Assembly (NCBI GenBank): GCA_025449115.1
Contig: JAHLKC010000080.1
Coordinates: 123,299-187,298 of the forward strand
Length of the DNA stretch: 64,000 nucleotides
Reading direction: 5' to 3'
From: Chytridium lagenaria
Taxonomy: Eukaryota > Chytridiomycota > Chytridiomycetes > Chytridiales > Chytridiaceae
This document shows, in pieces, positions 36,541-44,459 of the stretch; position 1 is the first letter of the stretch; the number at the start of each line of letters is the position of its first letter. The notes under the pieces are model-generated. The model was not told the origin of the DNA and searched no databases. It worked only from the letters and a program-made list of their open reading frames with translations. A program made the position numbers and the translations under genes.

Positions 36541-36696
36541 AGTAGCATTCTCTGCCAATGCGACTTGCCTTCACCCCTTGCACGTGAATGTGCGCCTATG
36601 TGTGGAGGCGGTTGAGCGCATCTGTCAGGGTTGCTCTGGACTTTGGCCTTTGTGGGACCTTGTTGCCAACGTCATGAAAGGGAACTTCAAGACATC

Positions 36697-36902
36697 CTGT
36701 GAGATTATAATATTACCTCACTATTAGGTATAAATGCGTTGCTTATATAGACATCGTGCGAATATTGTTGTTTCCTTGTTCCCGTTTCATTCTTTTCCCT
36801 CTCCGGAGTTTTCATAGTTTTTCCCCATAGATACATTGTCACCTATTTTGTGGTTCTCTACCTCTGTATGCCAGGGCTTAGCAGAGGGGGCTATAGAGAG
36901 GT
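36697..36902 (+). repeat. LTR-like repeat, short copy, plus 65-bp companion repeat
   Basis: Begins tgtgagattataatattacc like the copies at 53,598 and 54,886. It is cut after ccccatagatac and followed directly by ttgtcacctattttgtggtt, a block also found at 54,472-54,536 and inverted at 56,094-56,142. Confidence 0.6.
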
Positions 36903-37160
36903 CTTCAAAATCCGCAACGGGGCGCAATCAGCAGAACCTGGTCTAGGCGGCAACGTATTGGCAAGAACAAGGCGGCTGACACAGGCAGTGCTGTAAGATT
37001 GCTTAGTGTTGGCACCTGAGGACTCTCTTTGAGGGATCCTCATTTTTTCCTTACTTGGTTCTATCTCTTTCTGCTTTGTTTGCATTCCATTTCTTACTAT
37101 GATCGTACACAATCTCCTGTCCCTGTCTCCCTCCTACAATGGGTGTTGCGCATTGGACTA
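36903..37160. other. unassigned repeat-region sequence
   Basis: No gene or structured RNA is seen. Confidence 0.3.
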
Positions 37161-37325
37161 AGTATTCTCTATCTGTTTTCTTTTGTATGTGTTCTATTCT
37201 CTATCTGTTTTCTTTTGTATGTGTTCTATTCTCTATCTGTTTCTTTTGTATGTGTTTATTCTCTATCTGTTATCTCTTGTATGTGTTCCATTCTCTATCT
37301 ATTATCTTTTGCATGTCTTTCATGC
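37161..37325 (+). repeat. minisatellite, about five units of 31-32 bp
   Basis: Units of the form tattctctatctgttttctt followed by ttgtatgtgttc are repeated in tandem with small changes. The first two units are identical. Confidence 0.88.
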
Positions 37326-38945
37326 CTGTATTTCTATTTGAGCGCCTACCTTTGTCTTTTCTTTGGGACTGACGGGTCTTGGGACAAATAATTTTATGAG
37401 ACGCCAACACATTGAACATTTGTAAGTTCTATGTCACCTCTTTAAGCAATACCCTATAACATAAGGGAAAAGAATAGAGAGCAGGTGAGGGTCTCAGGTT
37501 CCTTTTTGGGGTTGGTGCTGCCTCACGAAAAAACTTTTGCGATTTGCAGATGCTGTTCTTCACACTTGCAGATGAGTTGTTTGTACCTGCTTTCTTGGTA
37601 AGGGCAAAGATGATTTGGTTGAGTAGCAAGGATGGTGTCCATTGCAATGACTTTGGAAGCAAGGGTGGGGTAGGTAGGTATGGGGTTGTGTAATGTGGAG
37701 CCCAACTCTACGTTTCTGGTTCTTACACCCTCCTAAATAACTACAAAGGCTTTCAGATCCCTTCCCTGCCAAGTCCCAGCACCAGAAAAGATACATGGCG
37801 TCTTTGGACTATACGGCAAGACAATAGTCTTGCCCTCCTTCCATCCCGCTTCCAGAATGCAGACGGGGTGCCTTCCAGACACAAAAACGCGTAAGCGCGT
37901 ACAGGTAAGAACAGAAGACAGCTCTCTGCCACTCTGCCAGTAAGAAAGGACAAAAATCGCGTAAAAGCTCTTAAAGGTAGGAGAAAAGCCAGAAAATTAA
38001 GAAATAAAGAAAGGTGGAAGTAGATACTGGTCCTTAAAGGTCTTGAGCAGAAACTACCTCATGCTTAAGGATGCAGCAAAATGGAGACAAGCATTTTGAC
38101 GCAAGTGTCTGACACATATAGGCAGACCGAGCGTTTGACAGGCAGGAAGGATAACATCCGCTGCAAGGCAAAAGGGCAGAGCTGGGAAGTGGAATACAAA
38201 GGACAATGCATATGCATGGGTGAATCGTGCAAGGGACCTGCTGGGCATGAGCAATCAAGGTGATCAGGACAGTGATGAACCATCATAATGTGACGCATAG
38301 TCAAGTAGGGAACATCATGACTATGCATGATCTCCAGAACCCTCCAGATATAGGTTGCAGGCAGTGTACTTAATAAGACTCACTAGGTTGCTCTCTCTCT
38401 GGGTTTGTAAACAGTTTTATATAGTAAATGATAACAAAACAAAACTCTGCGTCAACAATTTGATTTTGCTCTTCTTAAACCAAACTCGCTCTCCCTCTCA
38501 AATTTCGATGACAAGTCCCCTGCTTCATGGAACCTCCCTCCATATAATTTAATCCCCATAACAATTAAATAAAACATTGTGCAGATGTTGTAACATTAAC
38601 AAAAGAAAACATAAAAGTAAATCCCCACGAACACAGTCCAACTTTGATGACACATGATGTCTTAGAAACCATGAACACACTATAATGAAACAAAATTCTC
38701 ATATAAAATTCCGACGAGCACATCTGAGAACTAACCAACTACATTCCCACTCCTCTGCACAGATCTCTATATGTCACAGCAGGCATCAGCGAGGGCAGAG
38801 ATAAGGGGCCGAGGTGATATTGAGTATGCCACTTCAAGGTTGGAGTTTGAGTAGGATGAAAGAAAAGGCAAAAACAGCCAATCAAAGATAGATGTTTTGT
38901 ACTACAATTCCGAATAATTATGACTAAAAAATGAAATTTTAACAA
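37326..38945. other. gene-free stretch before the tRNA array
   Basis: About 1.6 kb without supported coding sequence. ORFs on both strands lack recognisable features. The last 500 bases are AT-rich and may be the upstream region of the tRNA array. Confidence 0.4.
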
Positions 38946-39017
38946 GCCGCCTTAGCTCACCTGGGAGACGTAGCACTGAAGATGCTAAGGTACTCGGTTC
39001 GATCCCGAGAGGCGGCA
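38946..39017 (+). tRNA. tRNA-Phe (GAA)
   Basis: Acceptor GCCGCCT pairs with AGGCGGC. The anticodon loop is CTGAAGA, the T arm is CTCGG-TTCGATC-CCGAG, and the discriminator is A. First of nine head-to-tail tRNAs; 7 bases to the next. Confidence 0.95.
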
Positions 39018-39024
39018 CTTCTCA

Positions 39025-39098
39025 GCTTCTGTGGCGCAACTGGTTAGCGCGTGACGCTGTTAACGTCAAGGTTCGTGGTTCGAGTCCACGCAGGAGCG
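39025..39098 (+). tRNA. tRNA-Asn (GTT)
   Basis: Acceptor GCTTCTG/CAGGAGC. The anticodon loop CTGTTAA sits on stem TGACG/CGTCA, the T loop is TTCGAGT, and the discriminator is G. Confidence 0.95.
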
Positions 39099-39118
39099 AG
39101 GAGTTGATACTCTAAATT

Positions 39119-39192
39119 GGTCGCGTGGTGTAGTCGGTTATCACATCTGTCTAACACACAGAAGGTCTCCAGTTCGATCCTGGACGCAACCA
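39119..39192 (+). tRNA. tRNA-Val (AAC)
   Basis: Acceptor GGTCGCG/CGCAACC with one C-A mismatch. The anticodon loop CTAACAC sits on stem TCTGT/ACAGA, and the T arm is TCCAG-TTCGATC-CTGGA. The mismatch may be a base error or natural. Confidence 0.9.
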
Positions 39193-39209
39193 TTCCCTTC
39201 AAATGTTAT

Positions 39210-39283
39210 GCTCCGCTAGCTCAGTTGGTTAGAGCGTGGTGCTAATAACGCCAAGGTCACAGGTTCGATCCCTGTGCGGAGCA
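39210..39283 (+). tRNA. tRNA-Ile (AAT)
   Basis: Acceptor GCTCCGC/GCGGAGC is perfect. The anticodon loop is CTAATAA, the D arm is GCTC..GAGC, and the T arm is ACAGG-TTCGATC-CCTGT. Confidence 0.95.
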
Positions 39284-39298
39284 TTTCTTCCTTCAATA

Positions 39299-39371
39299 GC
39301 CCGGCTAGCTCAATCGGTAGAGCGTCAGACTCTTAATCTGAAGGTTGTGGGTTCGACCCCCACGTTGGGCG
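39299..39371 (+). tRNA. tRNA-Lys (CTT)
   Basis: Acceptor GCCCGGC/GTTGGGC with G-T pairs. The anticodon loop CTCTTAA sits on stem TCAGA/TCTGA, the T arm is GTGGG-TTCGACC-CCCAC, and the discriminator is G. Confidence 0.95.
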
Positions 39372-39382
39372 TTTCATCATCA

Positions 39383-39471
39383 TCCCAGTTAGTATAGTGG
39401 CTAGTATCCGCCCCTGTCATGCATAGCTGCACCGATCGGGCGAGACCCGGGTTCAATTCCCGGACTGGGAG
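39383..39471 (+). tRNA. tRNA-Asp (GTC) with intron
   Basis: Acceptor TCCCAGT/ACTGGGA. The anticodon stem CGCCC/GGGCG encloses GTC at 39416-39418. About 17 extra bases (about 39420-39436) lie one base 3' of the anticodon, the canonical nuclear tRNA intron position. The T arm is CCGGG-TTCAATT-CCCGG. The intron argues for a nuclear, not organellar, array. Confidence 0.9.
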
Positions 39472-39479
39472 CTTATATT

Positions 39480-39552
39480 GGGGAATTAGCTCAAATGGTA
39501 GAGCGCTCGCTTAGCATGCGAGAGGCACGGGGATCGATACCCCGATTCTCCA
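39480..39552 (+). tRNA. tRNA-Ala (AGC)
   Basis: Acceptor GGGGAAT/ATTCTCC with a G-T pair. The anticodon loop TTAGCAT sits on stem CTCGC/GCGAG, and the T arm is CGGGG-ATCGATA-CCCCG. Confidence 0.94.
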
Positions 39553-39560
39553 CTTTGAAA

Positions 39561-39634
39561 GCCTTTATAGCTCAGTTGGTTAGAGCGTCTGCCTAGTAAG
39601 CAGGAGGTCACCAGTTCAACTCTGGTTAAAGGCA
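39561..39634 (+). tRNA. tRNA-Thr (AGT)
   Basis: Acceptor GCCTTTA/TAAAGGC is perfect. The anticodon loop is CTAGTAA, and the T arm is ACCAG-TTCAACT-CTGGT. Confidence 0.95.
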
Positions 39635-39644
39635 AGTGAAACAC

Positions 39645-39715
39645 GCATTGGTGGTTTAGTGGTAAAATTAACCGTTGCCATCGGTTAGCCCCGGGTTCGA
39701 TTCCCGGCCAATGCA
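39645..39715 (+). tRNA. tRNA-Gly (GCC)
   Basis: Acceptor GCATTGG/CCAATGC. The anticodon loop TTGCCAT sits on stem AACCG/CGGTT, and the T arm is CCGGG-TTCGATT-CCCGG. Last member of the plus-strand array. Confidence 0.95.
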
Positions 39716-39747
39716 TTTTGCGAAATCTTTTCTCAACTTTTTTTGGT
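39716..39747 (+). terminator. Pol III terminator cluster after the nine-tRNA array
   Basis: T4 directly follows tRNA-Gly, then another T4 and a T7 within 30 bases. Inside the array no run of four or more T occurs, so this is the first strong Pol III stop signal for any of the nine genes. Confidence 0.75.
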
Positions 39748-39893
39748 TTGATTGTGCTTTTCTACCATACTTTTTATTTACGAGTTATTAGGGAGTTTTT
39801 GCAACCGTAAAAATTAAATTTTCACGTTAGCAAATTTCATCGTGAATTTTAAGATAGGTAAACGTTTTTGCAAACGTAAATTTTGGCCAAATT

Positions 39894-40720
39894 ATGACGA
39901 TAGTTAGGGAAAGGAATTGTCGGCAAAAGTTGTTAAATAAAATGGATTCGTCTGATTCGGACTCAAATGATGATTACGCTACGCTTGCCATCGCTTTGCA
40001 TTATGAGTCTGTGAGGGCGCCATCAGCCCGTTCGACTTCCAAAGCATCTCCGAGCAAGGGTCGTTTTGGGTCGATACGTTTCGCTTTTGACAAGAATGAG
40101 ATCATTGAGCTCATCGAACTATTCAAGCTTCTGCGAAAGATCGTTACTGAAAGCCAATTTGTTGCAGATGCAAGGGAAGCATTGTGCATCCTTTTGCGTC
40201 GGCTTGCCTATCCTAATCGATTATGTGATCTCCAAAAACTCTTTGGCCGCAGCCAATCTGCGTTGTCGTAAATCTATTCCACGGTGCAAGGGTTGATTTA
40301 TCATCGTTTCAAGCATCTGCTCACCTTCGATCATGTTTGTATTGGGCCGGCTTTGCTTGCTGAGTTCGCTGAAGCTGTGCACACTAAGGGAGGTGCCCTT
40401 GGAAACTGCGTTGGCCTCATTGACAGAACTGTTTGACAAATCTGCCGGCCATCCAGGGACCAAAAGATGATGTACAACGGGCATAAACGCAAACATGCCA
40501 TCAAGTTTCAATCTGTTGTGATGCCTGATGGGATCATCGCTCATTGGCACGGACCTGAATGTGGGAGCAGGCATGATTGCTTCCTGTTGAGGCAAAGCCA
40601 GCTTTTAGAGTACTTACCGCAACATCTTACCCATGATGGACAACATTATGTTTTATACGGGGATCCTGCATATGATGTTTGAGAACGCAATTTTCGAGAA
40701 TGCGATGTTGCAGGAGTAGA
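39894..40720 (+). mobile_element. dead PIF/Harbinger transposase remnant
   Basis: A frame from MDSSDSDSNDDYATLAIAL gives an N-terminal part with a helix-turn-helix-like segment (PNRLCDLQKLFGRSQSALS) and a stop. Later frames give NCVGLIDRTV, then a stop, then YNGHKRKHAIKFQSVVMPD and HYVLYGDPAYDV. These match the HARBI1-type DDE domain, where the first catalytic block is normally IDGT; here it is IDRT beside a stop codon. Inactive. Its terminal repeats were not identified. Distinct from the intact element next door. Confidence 0.75.
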
Positions 40721-41373
40721 CAATGCGCTCCGCTCCGTACTGATCTCTTTTCCAGTACTGATGTCCTTCAAATTGTTCTCATCTTTGTCGCTGCTCCATT
40801 TATTTGCAATATCAACATTGGAGTACAGGATTGAACTGATACTTCCACTTGAAGTCCTCTGGGAACTTAAAGTGAACTTCTCACTCAGATGCTGAGAATT
40901 GATGGGACATCTGCATACAACGCCTTTTGGTGGCGCTCCTCAGCTTCCGTCGCTTCTCACGGTGGCTGTGACATTGCTGAAATATGTCCTTACACATGAT
41001 AAACAAGTGTATGAGGACGAGGGTCTGCAGCAGGGTCTATCCCAAGGTGCCGTAGACACCGGAGAGACGCCCCAGGGTGCTTGGAGCGACGTCCCCAAGG
41101 TGCAGGACCCTGGGGAGCGGGACCCTGAGGCGCTGACCCAAGGGTGCCGGACGCTGGGGTGTAATGACAATAAAATGATAAAGTGTAAAGACCTTATGTG
41201 CGGAACATAATCACGCGTGCTCGGAGCTGAGATCTATTGTATACATTCTCGTTGTTGAGTTAACATGATCTATCAGCATTCTGCAGCGTAGCAAAACTGC
41301 AACTCTTAGCTTTTTGGCGTACCGCAATAACCACTTGAGTTTTGCTACAGCATAAAAGCGGATATGTGATCAA
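40721..41373. other. unassigned sequence between Harbinger remnant and intact Harbinger
   Basis: Contains a GC-rich block (41,030-41,160) with repeated ccaaggtgc-like words that differs in composition from its AT-rich surroundings. No gene is recognised. Confidence 0.35.
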
Positions 41374-41634
41374 GGGGCCGTTTCAACCTATTAATCCCTC
41401 TTGAAAAATCCCTAAAAATTATTTTCTGGATTTTCATTCTGTCCCAAGTATATCTCCAAAAAATAAATGAAATAATCCCTGTAAAATAATTCTTTTCGAA
41501 CTTTGACTCATCCAGACAATTCGGAAAAAAATGGATGACCATGACGAACCCCCCCCGTTGCCGCCGCCGTTGGTTGAAACGCCCGCTGCACCTAAAAGAA
41601 GCGAGGAAGACAAAAGAAGGATAAAGTCCCCATC

Positions 41635-42489
41635 GTGAACGAAGATATCAGATGGACAGACGGCATGATAAAGACCCTGCTGAAGGCCAAACTCGTTACT
41701 TTCAAAGAGGAGTATCTTCGTGCGAAGGAGAAGCACAAAGGGGAAGACGTTTGGAGGAGGATTGTGCTTGAAGTCAACTCTGTTCATTCCGTGAAGTTCA
41801 CAGTCGAGCAGGTGAAGACCAAGTTCAAGGCTCTCAAGAAAATGCGCTCAGATATCGGTGGAAAGCACCTGACCCAGACCGGCAACAATCTCGTTAAGGT
41901 GCCAACCTACTGGGACGCTCTTGTGGAGTACTTTGGAGACAGTAAAGGGTTAGAAGGGGAGTCGTTGGGCACAGCTACCTATGTCAATACTGGAGTCGAC
42001 CTTGCTATGGGGATGGTTAGTGATGATAGCGACGATGAAGACGACACCCACCACAATGATGACGAATCTTGCCGCAGTGATGGCCATCCCAACGTAGCGA
42101 CATCACGTTTGTCGTCTTCTGGCGGATCGACACCTGCATCCACCCCTTCAAAAGATGGCTCGCAGACCCTCACCATTCCTGCGCGATCCGGAGCAAAGAG
42201 ACAGAAAGTTGACATGCCATCATCCATCACCACCTTGGGTGATAGCGTCAAAGATGGATTCATTCATGTCAGCAACAGTCTCTCACTGATGGCAGCAAGT
42301 ATGGCAGCACCAACAGCTCAAGCGCAAGTTCGAGAGAACAAGACGGAGGAAATGGAGGAGTTTAAAGATGCGGTTAAAACAGCTATGAAGGATGTGATGA
42401 CAAGCAGTTTGAAGGAGTGTATTGGATTGATGTCGACTAGTTTAGCGGATGCAATGAAGGAAGCTTTGTCTCAACGAAAAAGTGACTAA
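41635..42489 (+). CDS. Harbinger Myb/SANT-like DNA-binding accessory protein
   Basis: 285 codons starting MNEDIRWTDGMIKTLLKAKL. The first about 90 residues form a trihelix/Myb-like domain (W-T-D...VWRRIVLEVN...FTVEQVKTKFKALKK) that in Harbinger elements helps nuclear import of the transposase and its recruitment to ends. A Ser/Thr-rich acidic middle and a C-terminal helical part (MEEFKDAVKTAMKDVMTSSL) follow. The start may lie slightly upstream, since MDDHDEPPPLPPPLVE-like sequence precedes it in another frame. Confidence 0.8.
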   Translation: MNEDIRWTDGMIKTLLKAKLVTFKEEYLRAKEKHKGEDVWRRIVLEVNSVHSVKFTVEQVKTKFKALKKMRSDIGGKHLTQTGNNLVKVPTYWDALVEYFGDSKGLEGESLGTATYVNTGVDLAMGMVSDDSDDEDDTHHNDDESCRSDGHPNVATSRLSSSGGSTPASTPSKDGSQTLTIPARSGAKRQKVDMPSSITTLGDSVKDGFIHVSNSLSLMAASMAAPTAQAQVRENKTEEMEEFKDAVKTAMKDVMTSSLKECIGLMSTSLADAMKEALSQRKSD

Positions 42490-42514
42490 ATAAAGCTCTT
42501 TTTTGATCTCTTTT

Positions 42515-43757
42515 TTAAGAAAACAACATAAGATAATCTTTGATAAGATTCTTCTTGGCTCGTGCCTGTTCGCCACCAACGGGATCCTCAGCGTCAATCC
42601 CAAGCTCTTCAGGTAGGGGATCATAGGAAGGCAGATCGTAAAAAGACTCTATCTCTGTAGCATCGCCAATTGCGATCAAAACATTGTGCAAGACGAGGCA
42701 TGCCTGAACAACGCGTGCCATTTGAGCGGTGGGCGAGAGATACTTTCCATCCTTGATCCTTGCATGCTGCGTTAAGGCTGTTTTCAGCTTTCTGAATCTC
42801 CCCTTTAGAAGCCCAATCGTATTCTCCACCACAATCCTCGTGCAAGAGTGCATGTAGTTATATCGCCGCTCGTCGGCGGGCATGTCGTCGCGAATCTCAA
42901 AAGGCGTCATCACATACAGCTTGTAGCCTGAATCGGCCACAATATGGCCACCCGGTGGAATACGAAGATGTACTGTCTTTCCGAATGTTGAGTTGTTGTA
43001 GATTGACTTGTCGTTTGCAGATCCAGGGCGAATATCGTAGTCTCGTATGCGTTTCTTGTGATCAACGACGAGTTGAACGTTCAATGCAGGGTAAAGCTTG
43101 CGACAGTACCAGCCCTCGTAGTCTCGAGGCCTCTCGATTTCGATGAGAGACCCATCAATGGCGAGGTATGTTGAAGGAAATCCGCAAACGTCCTCAAACC
43201 CCCTCCTTAACTCTTGCCATTCATCATCGGTGACGGGAAGACCAACAAATTGTGGTTGAAGGCAAACGAGGATAACCTCGATAACTTGCCATATGTATCG
43301 GTGCACGCTTGACTTCCCCATCCCAAACACACTTGCTGTATCCGCCAGAGCGCCCATATGGGTGAGGTAATGCAGCGTTGCAGCAACGCGATCTCGAATG
43401 GTGAAGTGGGTGCTATCACCCAAAGGTTCATTGACTTCTTCCCAATGTTCTACCACCATCCCATATATGAGATTGAAAGAGGTCCGGCTGCATCTGAAGG
43501 TATTGATGAACCAGCCATCGTGGAACGCTGGATCAGCATCTACCTCAGACCATGCCGAAGTCCGGGTAGAGAATCGTCGTTTCCTTTCATTTCTTTACAA
43601 ACCATTAGATTTCCAGCCGTTAAGGATGTAGAAACACGATTACCTGTTAGACCGTCCATCTGCAGTGGCTGCTGTCACCGCTGCGACAGTTACAAGTGCG
43701 GATGCGGTCGAAAGGAGGAGAATTACAAGAGCCGTTACGAGTGCGACATGCGAGGGT
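42515..43757 (-). CDS. Harbinger DDE transposase (DDE_Tnp_4)
   Basis: The main exon reads to a stop at 42515. Catalytic acids are all visible: YLAIDGSLIEIERP (first D), HIVADSGYKLYVMTPF (second D) and RIVVENTIGLLKGRFRKL (E). An N-terminal helix-turn-helix-like part (LADTASVFGMGKSSVHRYIW) precedes them. The same frame continues upstream of the first internal Met through GWFINTFRCSRTSFNLIYG. A further exon near 43,640-43,757 (MRPSHVALVTALVILLLS) seems to be joined by an intron. Convergent with the Myb-like ORF, with only 25 bp between stops. Confidence 0.85.
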
Positions 43758-43969
43758 CGCATTGTCACCGACGTCAAACGACAAAATAATCCCTGTAATT
43801 TCAAATAATCCAGGGGGGGTAGCTGGATTAAAAAAAAAAGAAAATAATCCCTATTTTAATCGTGTGTAACATATAAGAGGAATTTTGGAAGAGGGATTTT
43901 TTAAGAGGGATTAACAGGTTGAAACGGCCCCTCAAGCAAAAAAGCTAATTCAATAGATTTTACAAATTT

Positions 43970-43974
43970 AAAAA
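43970..43974 (-). terminator. Pol III terminator after tRNA-Arg
   Basis: T5 on the minus strand a few bases past the 3' end of tRNA-Arg, the last gene of the six-tRNA array. Confidence 0.7.
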
Positions 43975-43977
43975 GTT

Positions 43978-44049
43978 TACCCGAGTTGGGGATCGAACCC
44001 AAGACCTCTTCCTTAGGAGGGAAATATTCTGCCACTGAACTACACGGGC
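43978..44049 (-). tRNA. tRNA-Arg (CCT)
   Basis: Anticodon loop CTCCTAA on stem TTTCC/GGAAG, and T arm TTGGG-TTCGATC-CCCAA. The acceptor GCCCGTG/CTCGGGT has a T-T mismatch and a terminal G-T. Only one base separates it from tRNA-Glu. Confidence 0.87.
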
Positions 44050-44050
44050 T

Positions 44051-44122
44051 TTCCGAAACGGGGAATTGAACCCCGGCCACCGCTGTGAGAGAGCGGGATC
44101 ATAACCACTAGACTATTTCGGA
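44051..44122 (-). tRNA. tRNA-Glu (CTC)
   Basis: Acceptor TCCGAAA/TTTCGGA is perfect. The anticodon loop CTCTCAC sits on stem CCGCT/AGCGG, and the T arm is CGGGG-TTCAATT-CCCCG. Confidence 0.95.
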
Positions 44123-44127
44123 TGAAG

Positions 44128-44210
44128 TGAGCAGAGTGGGATTCGAACCCACGCCTCCGGAGAGATCACGGCCTTAACGTGACGCCTTAGACCAACTCGG
44201 CCATCTGCCC
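44128..44210 (-). tRNA. tRNA-Leu (AAG)
   Basis: Class II tRNA. Acceptor GGGCAGA/TCTGCTC, anticodon loop TTAAGGC on stem TCACG/CGTGA, a long variable arm TCTCTCCGGAGGC, and T arm GTGGG-TTCGAAT-CCCAC. Confidence 0.95.
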
Positions 44211-44217
44211 AATTAAT

Positions 44218-44288
44218 AGGTCCCAGCGAGAATCGAACTCGCGTTGCCAGAATCAGAATCTGAAGTGCTGCCCCTACACCATGGAACC
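44218..44288 (-). tRNA. tRNA-Gln (CTG)
   Basis: Acceptor GGTTCCA/TGGGACC. The anticodon loop TTCTGAT sits on stem TCAGA/TCTGG, and the T arm is GCGAG-TTCGATT-CTCGC. Confidence 0.94.
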
Positions 44289-44292
44289 AAAA
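44289..44292 (-). terminator. possible Pol III stop between tRNA-Gly and tRNA-Gln
   Basis: A T4 run on the minus strand just after tRNA-Gly(TCC). It could split the six-gene array into a two-gene and a four-gene unit. Confidence 0.45.
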
Positions 44293-44295
44293 TAT

Positions 44296-44366
44296 TGCGT
44301 CGACCGGGAATCGAACCCGGCACTAGTGCTTGGAAGGCGCTTATTATACCACTTAACTATCGACGC
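44296..44366 (-). tRNA. tRNA-Gly (TCC)
   Basis: Acceptor GCGTCGA/TCGACGC is perfect. The anticodon loop is CTTCCAA on stem AGCGC/GCACT with one mismatch, and the T arm is CCGGG-TTCGATT-CCCGG. Confidence 0.92.
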
Positions 44367-44371
44367 GTCAA

Positions 44372-44443
44372 TGGAGGCACTGGGGATCGAACCCAGGGTC
44401 TTTCGCATGCGAAGCGAACGCGTTACCACTACGCCATACCCCC
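44372..44443 (-). tRNA. tRNA-Ala (CGC), LINE insertion at its 5' flank
   Basis: Acceptor GGGGGTA/TGCCTCC with wobble pairs. The anticodon loop TTCGCAT sits on stem TTCGC/GCGAA, and the T arm is CTGGG-TTCGATC-CCCAG. The first bases of this gene lie within the LINE target-site duplication at 44436-44447, so the LINE begins 5 bp upstream of the mature tRNA end. Confidence 0.93.
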
Positions 44444-44447
44444 ATAT
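44436..44447. repeat. LINE target-site duplication, left copy
   Basis: ATACCCCCATAT immediately precedes the LINE. The partner directly after the poly(A) at 50161-50171 reads ATACCCCATAT with one C fewer; in the other palindrome arm the same partner has all five C. Confidence 0.85.
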
Positions 44448-44459
44448 AGAGTTTGTTCG

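Larger units (their letters stand above)
41374..43931. mobile_element. structurally complete PIF/Harbinger DNA transposon, 2.56 kb
   Basis: Terminal inverted repeats start GGGGCCGTTTCAACCT at both ends and match for about 35-40 bp with a few changes (41,374 onward; 43,931 backward). Both outer flanks read TCAA, a candidate target-site duplication. Inside are the two ORFs normal for this superfamily, a Myb/SANT-like protein and a DDE transposase, facing each other. The ORFs look open, so the copy may be autonomous and recent. It lies between the two tRNA arrays. Confidence 0.88.

Noticed and set aside
37161..37325. CRISPR-like array
   Set aside because: Units are contiguous without unique spacers and the DNA is eukaryotic; it is a minisatellite.
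39486..39716. ORF with peptide WPGIEPGANRWQ on the minus strand
   Set aside because: It is the antisense of tRNA B-box sequences; GIEPG-type peptides are a known artefact of translating tRNA genes.
38946..44443. tRNA arrays as mitochondrial, bacterial or giant-virus DNA
   Set aside because: tRNA-Asp has a canonical nuclear intron, box B sequences are standard, and the arrays are joined to fungal-type transposons. Contamination is not wholly excluded without coverage data.
44244..44459. N-terminal extension of the LINE ORF1 (RRPGIEPGTSAW...)
   Set aside because: This part is translated from the antisense of tRNA genes and lies outside the target-site duplication. ORF1 is taken from the ATG at 44460.
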